From an uncultured Chlorobiaceae bacterium (GTDB taxonomy: Bacteria > Bacteroidota > Chlorobiia > Chlorobiales > Chlorobiaceae), in the NCBI GenBank assembly GCA_903994455.1, contig CAJEXI010000004.1:1-64000 (forward strand): a stretch of DNA of 64,000 nt, given 5' to 3'. Below are positions 18,785 to 28,703 of this stretch, one piece after another. The position numbers and the translations under genes are program-made. The first letter of the stretch is position 1; each line of letters begins with the position of its first letter. A model generated the notes under the pieces. The model did no database searches and was not told where the DNA came from. It was given only the letters and a program-made list of their open reading frames with translations.

Positions 18785-20341
18785 TCAGAAACTCCAGAAA
18801 TCACGGTCAAGATTGCGATACTGAATGCCCTGGATGAGATGCTTCATGGCAATGTGTTCACAGCCATCAAGATCGGCGATGGTGCGGCTCACCTTGAGGA
18901 TCCGGTCATGCGCCCTTGCTGAAAGGTTCATGCGGTTCATCGCATCCATCAGCTTTTGAGAACTTTCCCTGTCGAGCTGGCAGGAGGATTTGATTTGGCG
19001 GGAACTCATCTGGGCATTGGTGTAGATTTTTGGGGATGAGGTGGCAACAAACCGATCATGCTGGATTTTTCGGGCAGCGATGACCCGTTGGCGAATGGTC
19101 AGTGAGTTTTCGGCACTTGAAGCTGCAAAAAGATCGGAATTTTCAACTTTAGGCACGTCGATGTGAATATCGATGCGGTCGAGCAGCGGACCGGAAATTT
19201 TTGAAAGATAGCGCTGAATCTGCCGGGGCGGGGCGGTCAGGTTGCCGTCCTGGTCTTTCAGGGCTCCCGCAGGGCTCGGGTTCATTGCGGCAATAAGCAT
19301 GAACCCTGCCGGATACCTGGTGGTAACCGATATTCGCGATACCGTCACCTCCCGCTCCTCAAGGGGCTGGCGAAGCACTTCAAGAGCATTGCGGCTGAAT
19401 TCAGGCAGTTCGTCCAGAAAGAGAATGCCGTTATGGGCAAGGCTTACCTCACCCGGTTTTGCCGTGGAGCCGCCGCCGATCAGCGCAATATTGCTGGTGG
19501 TGTGGTGCGGGCTGCGGAAGGGGCGCACCACCATGAGGGGTCGCTCTTTGTCGAGCAGGCTGGCCACCGAGTAGATTTTAGTGGTTTCGAGTGCCTCTTC
19601 AAAGCCGAGAGGGGGAAGAATGCCCGGCAACCCCTTTGCCAGCATCGTCTTGCCACTGCCGGGCGGTCCAATCATGATGACGTTGTGTCCACCCGCTGCC
19701 GCTATTTCAAGCGCTTTTTTTGCGGCTCCCTGTCCCTTGATATCGGCAAAATCGACAAGGTACTCTTGTTCCCCCTCAAAAAGCTCCGCAATATTGACGC
19801 TCACCGGGGTGAAGACTCTCTCTCCTTTCAAAAGCGCAACAGTCTCGTTCAGGCTTTCCATACCGTATACCTCAATGGCCGATTTTGCGGCCGAGACCGC
19901 CACCGCCGCCTCTGCTGCATTTTCCATCGGTACAATCAGCCGTTTTATTCCCTCCTTGCCCGCCATGATGGCCACAGGGAGTGCGCCATTGATTCTCCTG
20001 AGCGAGCCATCAAGCGCAAGCTCTCCCATAATAAGCGTCTCCTCAAACCGGTTGCCGATCAGCTCAAGCGAACCCAGCAACCCGATGGCCACCGGAAGAT
20101 CAAATGCCGTCCCCACCTTTTTGATGTCGGCAGGAGCCAGATTGACCGTAATTTTTTTTGGTGGAATGGTAAAACCTGAATTTCGGAGAGCCGTAAGAAT
20201 CCTCTCCCGGCTCTCCCTGACCGCATTATCCGGCAATCCCACAACGGTAAACGAGGGTATCCCGCCAGCCACATTGGCTTCAACAGTTACTTTCATGGCA
20301 TCAATGCCAATCAGCGCAGCAGCATTCAGTATCGAAAGCAT
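18785..20341 (-). CDS. comM: YifB/ComM-family Mg-chelatase-like AAA ATPase
   Basis: 518 aa. An N-terminal ChlI-like domain (VEANVAGGIPSFTVVGLPDN) precedes an AAA core with Walker A GPPGSGKTMLAKG and Walker B GILFLDELPEF, and the family C-terminal domain (QIKSSCQLD, MNRMNLSARAHDRILKVSRT). ComM is a hexameric helicase that aids branch migration during natural transformation. No com genes adjoin it. Confidence 0.93.
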   Translation of the reverse strand: MLSILNAAALIGIDAMKVTVEANVAGGIPSFTVVGLPDNAVRESRERILTALRNSGFTIPPKKITVNLAPADIKKVGTAFDLPVAIGLLGSLELIGNRFEETLIMGELALDGSLRRINGALPVAIMAGKEGIKRLIVPMENAAEAAVAVSAAKSAIEVYGMESLNETVALLKGERVFTPVSVNIAELFEGEQEYLVDFADIKGQGAAKKALEIAAAGGHNVIMIGPPGSGKTMLAKGLPGILPPLGFEEALETTKIYSVASLLDKERPLMVVRPFRSPHHTTSNIALIGGGSTAKPGEVSLAHNGILFLDELPEFSRNALEVLRQPLEEREVTVSRISVTTRYPAGFMLIAAMNPSPAGALKDQDGNLTAPPRQIQRYLSKISGPLLDRIDIHIDVPKVENSDLFAASSAENSLTIRQRVIAARKIQHDRFVATSSPKIYTNAQMSSRQIKSSCQLDRESSQKLMDAMNRMNLSARAHDRILKVSRTIADLDGCEHIAMKHLIQGIQYRNLDRDFWSF

Positions 20342-20459
20342 GGCGAAAGTGGTGAGAGGATTTCAGCTTTTATACGTAAGGTAGAAAAATATTTTGAATA
20401 CGTCACTATTTCTTTCTTTACCTCTCTTCCGGGAACCCTCTCTGTCGATCCTTGCTCTG

Positions 20460-23228
20460 TTATCCCGTGGTGCGCAATCCTCCCGAAATGGCGTTGACTG
20501 TCAGAAAAAGTTCCATCAGCAGCATCTCAGCCTCAACCTGTTTTCCTGAATGCTGGAGTTCCCTCCATTGCCTGAGCAGCTTTATTTGTTGCAGGTGCAG
20601 TTTGTCGAGCCCTTCCCGACGGGGTGTAATGAATTTATTGACATTGAGACGCTGGGTTTCGAGCGGTTTGGCAAAAAGCTGATCAATAAGTGTTTTTGTC
20701 CGGTGGTATTCGGCTTCAATCATGCCGAGAATTCGCTCCCTTATGGCGATATCACTGACGAGGGAGGCGTATTGGTGCATAATAGCAAGATCGGCTGATG
20801 CCAGGCTGGTGTCGGCATTGCTGATGATGTAGCGAAGCGGTGGCCATTCGTGGCTGCGGGTGCGGATCTCTTCAAAGGTTTTCGGGGCGCTTTTTTGTAG
20901 ATACTCAAGGGCGGAACCAACTCCGTACCACCCAGAAATGGAGAAACGTGCCTGGTTCCAACTGAACACCCAGGGGATGGCGCGCAAATCATCAAGGCTT
21001 GTTTTACCGCTTCTTCTGGCTGGTCGCGATCCGATTCTTGTCGATTCTATAATATCAATAGGGGTGGCTTCACGGAAAAAAGTGAGAAATCCTTCTGCCC
21101 CAATCAACTCACGGTAAGCCCGGTTGCTTTTTTCTGACAGCATGTCCATAACCGGTTCAAGAGGGTGGGGCCTGTTTTCGCCACTGTGTTGTCTGAAGAG
21201 GGCACCTGCCGCTCCGGCCATGAAGAGTTCAAGATTATAGAGGGCGCTGATGCGGTTGGCATACTTCTGTGCTATGGTTTCTCCCTGTTCGGTAAAGCAC
21301 ATCCCCGCTGTGAATGAGCCATAGGGTTGCGCCTTGATAAAACGGTGAGTCGGGCCCGCACCCCGGCTGATGCTTCCGCCTCTTCCATGAAAAAAGAGAA
21401 TATCGGTTTCGAACGCTTTGCCCGCCTTGAGCAATGCTTCCTGTGCGCGGTAGAGTGTCCAGATACTTGAAAAAATACCGCCATCCTTGTTGCTGTCACT
21501 GTATCCGATCATGACCGGCTGGACCTTTCTTGCCTTATTTTTCCTCTTTTTTCGGAATTCGAGGCTTCGCTGTGTTACGGGATGGCGTAAAAATTCCTTG
21601 AGAATCACCGGACTTTTTTTCAGGTCATCAATAGTTTCAAAAAGCGGAACGACCGGGAGTAAACAGGCATCACCCTCATCGGTCGGAGTCATCAACCCGA
21701 CTTCTCTGGCAAAAAGATAGACAATGAGAAGGTCGGAAACGTTTCTGGTCATGCTCACAATAAGGGAGCCGAGACCGCCATTGCCGTACTGTTTGCTATG
21801 GTTCAGCAAGACGCGGTAGCAGGCAAGCACGGCTTCAGCTTCAGCTCCGACGGTCATGTCAGGATGGGTAAAAGGACGGGGTGACTGTAGCTCACGGTCA
21901 AGAAAGGTGCGTCTTGCCGTTTCATCCCATTCCAGAAAATCGTTGCCATTCATGCCTGCTGCGCTCATGAGCTGCGAGAGTGCAAGTTCGTGAACCTGGC
22001 TGTTTTGACGGATATCAAGGGAGCCGAGATGAAATCCGAAGGTCTGCACAATCCGGTAAACCGGTGTGACCTGCGTGTCAGCGATATGCTGTGCCCCGAC
22101 ATCAAGCAGTGATTGCCGCAAAAGCGTAAGGTCGTCAAGGAGTTCAGCCGAAGTGATGTAGCAAGAAGGGTTATCGCGGAGACGAATACTGTCCAGCGCA
22201 TCGGTTTCGAGAGGAAGAGAGGCGATCATCAGGTTCAGAAACTGGCGCCAGGGTTCGCGGCGATTTCTCCTCAATGCGGCAGAACCTGCGTCCCCAAGTT
22301 TATTGCTGAGGGTTTCGATTCGGTTCACAAGTGACTCTCCCGGCGACTGAAGTCTTTCAGAGAGGCTTAATTTTGAAGCGAGTTCCCTGAGATGACGCAA
22401 CACCAGCTTCAAAGCGTTGCTGCGCATGTCGGCAAGGGTCTCTTCTGTTACTCCGGCGGTAACCAGCGGATGCCCATCACGATCCCCACCCACCCAACTG
22501 CCAAAGCTGAGGTGAGGGAGCATAACGGGGTTCGAGAGTTTTGCGGTATCGAAGCCACTCTCTTTCCATGCCTGCAGGAGTCGCTTGTCGAGCATAGGCA
22601 TAACTTCCGGGAAAATATTGAAAAGATAGTGAATCACATTTCTGCGCTCGTCAGAGACATCAGGTTTTTCATAGAGAATCTCTCCTGTTCTCCAGAGCCT
22701 TTCCATGACAACTTTAATCTCGTTGCGAATGTCGAGCTGTTCAAGGGGAGTCCACATCTGGTTTTCGCGTTGCACCAGAAGCAGGTAAAGTTGACGGTGC
22801 TGTTCCAACACTGTTTTTCGTTTGGCTTCGGTCGGATGTGCGGTCAATACTGCTTCTATGGAAACCTCCGGCAGCAGTGAAGAGATCGTTGTTTCAGAAA
22901 TACCGAGTTCACGGCAGCGAAGAAGTGTTTTTCCCCAAAGCCCGGTAAGATGCGATAAACCGTGTTCCGCCTCAAAAACGCGCCGATTCTGAGCCGTTGA
23001 GTTCTCTTCAGCCATGTTGAGAAGCTGAAAAAAAATTGAAAATGCCTGAAGCGCACGCTCGGTATCGGGATAGTGTTCAAGAGGCATACTCGCATTCTGC
23101 CATGGCAGGTGTTCTGCCAGCTCACGTTCTCCAAGGTCGCGGAGTACCTCCTGAAAACAGAGAAGAAGAAAAAGAAAATCGCGTTCTGCTTTTTCGAAAT
23201 CGACAAGAGTGCTGGCGCTGGTGATCAT
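20460..23228 (-). CDS. ppc: Phosphoenolpyruvate carboxylase
   Basis: 922 aa, full length. Catalytic His motif VLTAHPTEAKRKTV, second site VMIGYSDSNKDGG, and Arg-rich loop FFHGRGGSISRGAGP; it ends NAISGGLRTTG. It converts PEP and bicarbonate to oxaloacetate, feeding the reductive TCA cycle. It stands alone, divergent from pscC. Confidence 0.97.
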   Translation of the reverse strand: MITSASTLVDFEKAERDFLFLLLCFQEVLRDLGERELAEHLPWQNASMPLEHYPDTERALQAFSIFFQLLNMAEENSTAQNRRVFEAEHGLSHLTGLWGKTLLRCRELGISETTISSLLPEVSIEAVLTAHPTEAKRKTVLEQHRQLYLLLVQRENQMWTPLEQLDIRNEIKVVMERLWRTGEILYEKPDVSDERRNVIHYLFNIFPEVMPMLDKRLLQAWKESGFDTAKLSNPVMLPHLSFGSWVGGDRDGHPLVTAGVTEETLADMRSNALKLVLRHLRELASKLSLSERLQSPGESLVNRIETLSNKLGDAGSAALRRNRREPWRQFLNLMIASLPLETDALDSIRLRDNPSCYITSAELLDDLTLLRQSLLDVGAQHIADTQVTPVYRIVQTFGFHLGSLDIRQNSQVHELALSQLMSAAGMNGNDFLEWDETARRTFLDRELQSPRPFTHPDMTVGAEAEAVLACYRVLLNHSKQYGNGGLGSLIVSMTRNVSDLLIVYLFAREVGLMTPTDEGDACLLPVVPLFETIDDLKKSPVILKEFLRHPVTQRSLEFRKKRKNKARKVQPVMIGYSDSNKDGGIFSSIWTLYRAQEALLKAGKAFETDILFFHGRGGSISRGAGPTHRFIKAQPYGSFTAGMCFTEQGETIAQKYANRISALYNLELFMAGAAGALFRQHSGENRPHPLEPVMDMLSEKSNRAYRELIGAEGFLTFFREATPIDIIESTRIGSRPARRSGKTSLDDLRAIPWVFSWNQARFSISGWYGVGSALEYLQKSAPKTFEEIRTRSHEWPPLRYIISNADTSLASADLAIMHQYASLVSDIAIRERILGMIEAEYHRTKTLIDQLFAKPLETQRLNVNKFITPRREGLDKLHLQQIKLLRQWRELQHSGKQVEAEMLLMELFLTVNAISGGLRTTG

Positions 23229-23407
23229 GAGATAAAACGATTCAGGTGAAAGTGGTTGAATTTTTTTGCAGTATTCTAAAAAATTCCATGAGTTACAAAT
23301 GATGTTTTTTCTTGATTGTCATTGATTAATGCAAAATATGTTTTTTTAAACAGAAGCTTTTTTACGCTTTCTGTTTGTCGCCTTTACTATTTATGCTTAT
23401 CTTACTC

Positions 23408-23413
23408 TATAAT
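23408..23413 (+). promoter_or_regulatory. Candidate -10 box for pscC
   Basis: A perfect TATAAT 41 bp before the pscC ATG. The -35 is unclear (TTACTA-like at ~18-bp spacing), so this is tentative. Confidence 0.35.
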
Positions 23414-23454
23414 CTTTTGGGTTCAAGCCACTAACACCTAATTCATTACCTGTC

Positions 23455-24096
23455 ATGGACAACAAATCAAATGGTAAGTTGCTTGCGTTAGCAGCAGGCG
23501 GGGCTGTCTTAATGGGGTCATTGTTTTTCGGGTTGTCTTTGTTAACCGGATACAAGCTTCCGGCCGAAAATCTCTCCATATTTTTAAGTCCGTTAGGTTC
23601 TTTTGCGGGGTGGATATCGCTGATTCTCTTTGCTTCACTCACAATTATGGGGCTTGGCAAAATGTCGGCCCGGATCAGCTCGAAGTGGTTTTTAAGTTTT
23701 CCGCTGAGCATTATTGCTATCGTTGCCGTCATGTTTGCCTCCCTTTGGTTCAGGCCTTCGGGAATATTGATGTCGACCACTGGCCGCACAACGCTGATGG
23801 ACGGGAAATACATTCGTTCTGTTGATGAATTAAAAGCCTATCTCGAAAAGCCCGTTTTATCGGCAAATGTCCCACCTGCTCCTGCTGGTTTTGACTTTAA
23901 TGCAGCCAAGGCACTTTGGGATGTCAAGTGCAATACCTGTCATACCCAAGGCTCAACGATGGATGCATTTAGAACCAAGTACAAGAAGACCGGAAAAGTC
24001 GATGTGATTGTTAGTCGTATGCAGGCTACTCCAGGCGCGGGTATTACGGTCGAAGAAGCGAAGGATATCATGATCTACATGAACGAGAAGCTCTGA
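23455..24096 (+). CDS. pscC: Photosynthetic reaction centre cytochrome c-551 (PscC, cytochrome c-z)
   Basis: 213 aa. Three N-terminal membrane helices (from ~10, ~45 and ~78) precede a C-terminal c-type haem domain with CNTCH near residue 160 and a distal Met in VSRMQATPG. This layout, and the MDNKSNGKLLALA and MGLGKMS segments, identify PscC. It passes electrons from menaquinol/cytochrome bc or cytochrome c-554 to P840 of the type I reaction centre. It is the best taxonomic marker here. Monocistronic, with its own terminator. Confidence 0.95.
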   Translation: MDNKSNGKLLALAAGGAVLMGSLFFGLSLLTGYKLPAENLSIFLSPLGSFAGWISLILFASLTIMGLGKMSARISSKWFLSFPLSIIAIVAVMFASLWFRPSGILMSTTGRTTLMDGKYIRSVDELKAYLEKPVLSANVPPAPAGFDFNAAKALWDVKCNTCHTQGSTMDAFRTKYKKTGKVDVIVSRMQATPGAGITVEEAKDIMIYMNEKL

Positions 24097-24128
24097 TATC
24101 AGGCATCCCTCTTTTTCTTTCCAGTGTT

Positions 24129-24162
24129 AAAAAGCCTCAGAGGAGTACTCTGGGGCTTTTTT
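24129..24162 (+). terminator. Terminator after pscC
   Basis: Stem AAAAGCCTCAGAG / CTCTGGGGCTTTT with a 5-nt loop, followed by a T run. Confidence 0.85.
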
Positions 24163-24180
24163 GTTCGCTGTTTTCGCTGT

Positions 24181-24531
24181 TCAGCAGGTTGCGCTGTAGT
24201 TGACCGTGACAGTTTCTGTTATTCCGCCCCTTGCTTTCCATTCGGTTATGACAGAGAGCGATCTTGGCTGAAGGAGACCGACAAGGTCATCAAGGATCCT
24301 GTTGGTTATATTTTCGTAAAAAATGCCAGCGTTACGGAACTCGAGAAAATAATATTTCAGCGATTTCAGCTCTACGCAGGATTTGTCAGGGACATAGCGG
24401 ATAGTAATCGTGCCAAAATCCGGGAGTCCGGTTATCGGGCAGACGGAGGTAAATTCTGGATTGACGATTTCAATGGTGTAGTCTCGGTCGGGGTAAGTGT
24501 TATCGAAAAGTTCTAAAATCTCTTTTTTCAT
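24181..24531 (-). CDS. queF: NADPH-dependent 7-cyano-7-deazaguanine reductase
   Basis: 116 aa, the short unimodular QueF. Active Cys and neighbours lie in FTSVCPITGLPDFGTI; the signature PDKSCVELKSLKYYF is followed by FYENITNRILDDL. It reduces preQ0 to preQ1 in queuosine synthesis. Convergent with pscC; no other que gene adjoins. Confidence 0.95.
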   Translation of the reverse strand: MKKEILELFDNTYPDRDYTIEIVNPEFTSVCPITGLPDFGTITIRYVPDKSCVELKSLKYYFLEFRNAGIFYENITNRILDDLVGLLQPRSLSVITEWKARGGITETVTVNYSATC

Positions 24532-24666
24532 CGGGCATCGGGGTTGAGTTGTTATTATATCAAATGTAAGAGTGCTCTTTTCGATGCAAAATAGAAATCC
24601 ATGACGATTTTCGGTAAATTCCGTTGACTTTTATTGTCAGTTTATTGAAGTAACCAGTTGGCCATT

Positions 24667-25365
24667 ATGAAGGTATGCCGGGAAGGGGAAGATTTGGAAC
24701 TTCCGCTGCTTTATCAAGCGCTGAAGGCAGAGTATGATCTTACTGAGACGCACTATATGTTCGGAGGCGACTCGTTCAGTTTTTTGAGTGTGCTCGACAG
24801 TTATGCACTTCTCGACAGAATATCGCCCGAAGAGTTTATCAAGGATGAACAGATGCCTTATTGGGCAGAAATATGGCCCTCAGCGATAACGCTTTCCTCT
24901 TTTCTTGCCGATGAACTGATGCTTCAGGGGCTGCGGGTGATTGAGATAGGTGCCGGTGTTGGTATGGTTTCGGTTGTTGCAGCCTCGAAAGGCGCTCATG
25001 TTCTGGCTACAGATTACTCTCTTGAAGCGCTTCGTTTTGCCCGGTATAACAGCTTGAAAAACAGGGTGAATCTTGTTTGTGAGCGCCTCGACTGGCGGCT
25101 TGTGCAGTGCGCTGAACAGTTTGACCTGTTGCTGGCGGCTGATGTGCTCTATGAAAGAGTGAACCTGCTGCCCATTGTTACTGCCATCGATAAATTGCTG
25201 AAACCTGGCGGGACGGCATACCTTGCTGATCCACGGAGGAGACTGGCCGGGCAGTTTCTTGAGTTGGCTGCCGAAAATCATTTTTCAATAACCTCATTTC
25301 CGAGGAAATATAGCGGAGGGTCACGAGACGTTGCGGTGAATATCTATAAAATGACAAGACAATGA
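24667..25365 (+). CDS. Class I SAM-dependent methyltransferase (METTL21-like)
   Basis: 232 aa from ATG 24667; an upstream TTG at 24658 is possible. SAM-binding motif VIEIGAGVGMVSVVAASKGA, acidic loop VLATDYSLEAL, and motif LLLAADVLYERVNLLP. This resembles the Methyltransf_16 / nicotinamide N-methyltransferase-like family that methylates protein lysines. Target unknown. It overlaps the next gene by 4 bp and starts a three-gene run with that gene and xerD. Confidence 0.8.
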   Translation: MKVCREGEDLELPLLYQALKAEYDLTETHYMFGGDSFSFLSVLDSYALLDRISPEEFIKDEQMPYWAEIWPSAITLSSFLADELMLQGLRVIEIGAGVGMVSVVAASKGAHVLATDYSLEALRFARYNSLKNRVNLVCERLDWRLVQCAEQFDLLLAADVLYERVNLLPIVTAIDKLLKPGGTAYLADPRRRLAGQFLELAAENHFSITSFPRKYSGGSRDVAVNIYKMTRQ

Positions 25366-26249
25366 AGAACAACTATGAACAGTTCTCTCTGCGCTGGCAG
25401 TATAATGCAGGTTCCGGGTCGCTTGTCTGGCAATTGATGTTTACCCAAACAGGTGATCTTATAGGGCAAAAACGCGTTGCTGCCAGCCGACGGTCGCTAT
25501 TTTTTTGTCTTGATACCGTGACAGGAAAAGTGTTTCTCGATGATTATCTGTTGATGAACCATTTTTCTTCAGATACTGCTATCAATACTGAAACAGGGAT
25601 TGCTGGTGAAGGCTGGTTCACCGGGCTTGAAACGACCAGTAAACATCTTGGTTACTGTTATGCCTGCCAGCCGCAAAGTCCTGAGCATAAAGGAATTTGG
25701 GCGATTGATTTCAGGACAGGCCGAGGAGTGTGGGCACGACCAGATATTGGTTTTATTGCAAACCTCAATGACAGGTTTCTTGTCTCTCACTCTTCCGTTT
25801 TTGGCGGGTTTCCCGAGCGTCAGTTTTTGCTTGTTGATCCGCTGACCGGTTGCGACCTCTCTTTGTCTGGCCTCGACAGCGCACAAGTCAACGCTATCAG
25901 GGAAGAGGCTGTGCCGGAAGAGGTGCGGCAGAAGGTTACTCTTCCTGAGGTTGTAACAGAAGGAATGACCAAAGAGCGTCGGGCTTTGCGGCGACTTGGT
26001 TTTGACGAAACCGTTGGCTGTGAATGTATTTTCAAGGGAAGGCTGGTTGTTGTCGCGGTGCATGAACAGGATAAGTTGCAGGGAACATGGCACTCATTTC
26101 TTGAGGTATGGTATAAGGGTCGCCCGGTGTATGCCGATGCACTGGAAAAAGGGGTTGATACCCCGGGCTTCAACAATTTCCTTATGCATGGCGATAACTT
26201 ATTTTACATAAAAGGAAAAGACAAACTGCTCTGTGTTGCGCTCTCATGA
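25362..26249 (+). CDS. Conserved protein of unknown function (DUF4905-like)
   Basis: 295 aa, no signal peptide, membrane helix or catalytic motif. Repeated strand patterns such as [31 protein letters not shown] and [13 protein letters not shown] suggest a beta-propeller-like fold. I associate it with DUF4905 of Bacteroidota/Chlorobiota, from memory only. Coupled by 4-bp overlaps with the methyltransferase before and xerD after. Confidence 0.7.
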   Translation: MKNNYEQFSLRWQYNAGSGSLVWQLMFTQTGDLIGQKRVAASRRSLFFCLDTVTGKVFLDDYLLMNHFSSDTAINTETGIAGEGWFTGLETTSKHLGYCYACQPQSPEHKGIWAIDFRTGRGVWARPDIGFIANLNDRFLVSHSSVFGGFPERQFLLVDPLTGCDLSLSGLDSAQVNAIREEAVPEEVRQKVTLPEVVTEGMTKERRALRRLGFDETVGCECIFKGRLVVVAVHEQDKLQGTWHSFLEVWYKGRPVYADALEKGVDTPGFNNFLMHGDNLFYIKGKDKLLCVALS

Positions 26250-27223
26250 AGGATTTATCACCACATCGTTTGCCGGCGGTATTCCAGAAAGGATCTCTTC
26301 CGGTCAGTGACTTTCTCTGCAATCTTCAGAGTCGCAAGAATTTGTCGGGCAATACGGTTATTGCCTACCGAACCGATCTTGTTCAGTTTTTTCTGTTTAT
26401 GATACAGCATCTCGGGCTTGCCGATTTGAGCAGTTTCGATCCTGAGCAGGTAACCCCCCTGGAGGTAAGGCTCTTTATGGGTGCCATGATTGAACGGGGA
26501 GTTCAGCAGAGATCCATTGCCCGAAAGCTGGTATCGGTTAAAAGCTTTTACCGGTACATGCAGGAAACCGGATATATCAAGAGTTTTCTCTTTTCATCCC
26601 TTCTTACGCCAAAATATCCTCAGCGAGTCCCCGGTTTTTTAACAGAAAAGCAGACTGAGCAGCTTTTTAACGAGTCGCTTCCTGCCAGCCCGGAAGAATC
26701 TTTTGTTGGTGAACGCGACCGAAGTATTCTTGAACTGCTCTACAGCAGTGGGCTTCGCGTTTCAGAATTGATCGGCTTGACGACAGAATCTCTCGATCTT
26801 GAGCGGGGATATGTTAAATTAACAGGGAAAGGCAGAAAGCAGCGAATTGTTCCTGTAGGTCAGTCAGCAGTCGAGGCGCTTAAAAAATATTTTGAAGTCA
26901 GAAGAAACTTCTTTAGAATGAAACAGGGAGGGGAGTCGGCAGCGTTACGGTATGTTTTTGTAACAAAAAAGGGCAAAAAGCTTTATCCCATGCTTCTCCA
27001 AAGATTGACCTCAAAATATCTTGCATCAGTTACTGAGCTGAAAAAGAAAAATCCACATTTGTTGCGCCACACGTTTGCCACTCACCTGCTGAACAATGGA
27101 GCAGACCTCGAAAGTGTCAGTGAAATGCTTGGGCACAGCAATCTTTCAACAACCGAAATATATACTCACGTTACCTTTGAGCGCTTAAAGGAAGTTTACC
27201 GGAAAGCGCACCCCAACGCATAG
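26246..27223 (+). CDS. xerD: Site-specific tyrosine recombinase XerD/XerC
   Basis: 325 aa. N-terminal SAM-like DNA-binding domain ([17 protein letters not shown]) and catalytic domain with Arg in [12 protein letters not shown], Lys in [44 protein letters not shown] with the Tyr nucleophile. It resolves chromosome dimers at dif. XerC versus XerD cannot be decided here. Confidence 0.92.
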   Translation: MKDLSPHRLPAVFQKGSLPVSDFLCNLQSRKNLSGNTVIAYRTDLVQFFLFMIQHLGLADLSSFDPEQVTPLEVRLFMGAMIERGVQQRSIARKLVSVKSFYRYMQETGYIKSFLFSSLLTPKYPQRVPGFLTEKQTEQLFNESLPASPEESFVGERDRSILELLYSSGLRVSELIGLTTESLDLERGYVKLTGKGRKQRIVPVGQSAVEALKKYFEVRRNFFRMKQGGESAALRYVFVTKKGKKLYPMLLQRLTSKYLASVTELKKKNPHLLRHTFATHLLNNGADLESVSEMLGHSNLSTTEIYTHVTFERLKEVYRKAHPNA

Positions 27224-27303
27224 AGCATCTTCTTTGGGCTTCGGATAATATTTTTCTCCGGGGTTTTGTTTCTTACGTTCACCATCTTTTAATGGAGGTT
27301 ATT

Positions 27304-27624
27304 ATGACAAAAGCTGTCGTCAGTGATGCGGTCAATGTAAAGGTTACTTTGCGCCATTCAAATAATCATACTGATATAGAAGAGTATGCCCGTAACGCAG
27401 TGCTTGAGCTTACCAAGGTTTTTCCTGGCATTATCAGTTGTCACATCATTCTGGATCATCAGAAAAATGACTTTGAAAAAAACAAGCTTGCCGAAATAAC
27501 CGTGCATGTGCCGCAAAATGTTTTTGTTGCCAAAGAAGCTGGTGTGGTTTATGAGCAGACCATCGATACCTGTGTCGAAGCTTTGAGCAGGCAGCTTTTA
27601 AGGCATAAGGAAAAAATGCAATAA
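27304..27624 (+). CDS. hpf: Ribosome hibernation-promoting factor / RaiA family
   Basis: 106 aa, short form. ATG 27304 is preceded by TGGAGG at good spacing. Beta-alpha fold with VNVKVTLRHSNNHTDIEEYA and AEITVHVPQNVFVAKE, then a C-terminal helix. It binds the 30S A/P sites in stationary phase. It lies 83 bp before hprK, which may share its transcript, as in many genomes. Confidence 0.88.
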   Translation: MTKAVVSDAVNVKVTLRHSNNHTDIEEYARNAVLELTKVFPGIISCHIILDHQKNDFEKNKLAEITVHVPQNVFVAKEAGVVYEQTIDTCVEALSRQLLRHKEKMQ

Positions 27625-27707
27625 CAGCAAGTTCAGGGAGTCTGCCGGGCGGAAGCGAAACGCCCGGAGATTCCGGTAGTTTTATCTCCACTTCGATTGC
27701 TGAAACC

Positions 27708-28703
27708 ATGAACCTCGAACAAAAAGGATTAAAAAAGCGATCAATAACGGTCGCCTATTTTTTTAATACTATCGGGCCGAAGCATGATATCAAACTGCGG
27801 CGCCTGAACAGTGTTGATGAACAGAAACGGCGAATTTTTGAGCGTGATCTTCATCGTCCAGGTCTTGCACTTGCCGGGTTTACCAATTTGTTTACCTACA
27901 AGCGGGTTCAGATTTTAGGCAATACGGAGACAAGGTTTTTAAATCACCTTGAGGAAAATGAAAGAAAGCGGGTGTTTAAAAATCTTGTGCGATTCAAGAT
28001 GCCGTGCATTATTTTGACCAGCAATAACAAATTGCCGGAAGATCTTCTCGAAATGGCTACCGAAGCCGGTGTTCCGGTCTATGTTACCCGATATTCCTCC
28101 ACAAAAACTATTTACATTGTTACCGGTTTTCTTGATGACCAGTTTTCGCTTTACCAGCAGTATCATGGCTCAATGGTCGATGTCTATGGTGTCGGAGTTC
28201 TGCTTGCGGGCAAGAGCGGTCTTGGGAAATCCGAGATTGCACTTGACCTGGTTGAACGAGGCCATGGGCTTGTGGCCGATGATGTGGTCATTATCCAGCG
28301 AAAAGGGGAGTCGATGATACTCAGCGCCAAAAGAAACCATATTATCGACCATTTTATGGAAATCCGGGGTCTTGGTGTTGTTGATGTACGGGCCAACTTT
28401 GGTATCAGGGCAATTCGGGATGTCAAGGAGGTTCAGGTTGTTGTTGAGCTGCTTGAATGGAATAAAGAGATAGCCTATGAGAGGCTTGGTCTGGATACCA
28501 AATTTGTCAAAATTCTCGGGGTTGATGTTCCACTGATCGAATTACCCATCTTTCCCGGTAAAAATATTACCGTCATTATTGAGGTGGTTGCCCTTAATTT
28601 CCTGTTGAAACGGTACTCAAATTATGTGGCAGCCGAAGCGCTGACCGAAAGAATTAACCATGTGATCAACAGCGAGAAAACAGAGGATGATAGTCATGAT
28701 TAA
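27708..28703 (+). CDS. hprK: HPr kinase/phosphorylase
   Basis: 331 aa. N-terminal domain plus kinase core with Walker A GVLLAGKSGLGKSEIALDLV, capping motif GLVADDVV, signature MEIRGLGVVDVRANFG and the C-terminal K3-like region. In Firmicutes it phosphorylates Ser46 of HPr. In non-PTS bacteria it is thought to serve regulation. No ptsH is visible here. Its 3' end overlaps the start of oppA. Confidence 0.94.
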   Translation: MNLEQKGLKKRSITVAYFFNTIGPKHDIKLRRLNSVDEQKRRIFERDLHRPGLALAGFTNLFTYKRVQILGNTETRFLNHLEENERKRVFKNLVRFKMPCIILTSNNKLPEDLLEMATEAGVPVYVTRYSSTKTIYIVTGFLDDQFSLYQQYHGSMVDVYGVGVLLAGKSGLGKSEIALDLVERGHGLVADDVVIIQRKGESMILSAKRNHIIDHFMEIRGLGVVDVRANFGIRAIRDVKEVQVVVELLEWNKEIAYERLGLDTKFVKILGVDVPLIELPIFPGKNITVIIEVVALNFLLKRYSNYVAAEALTERINHVINSEKTEDDSHD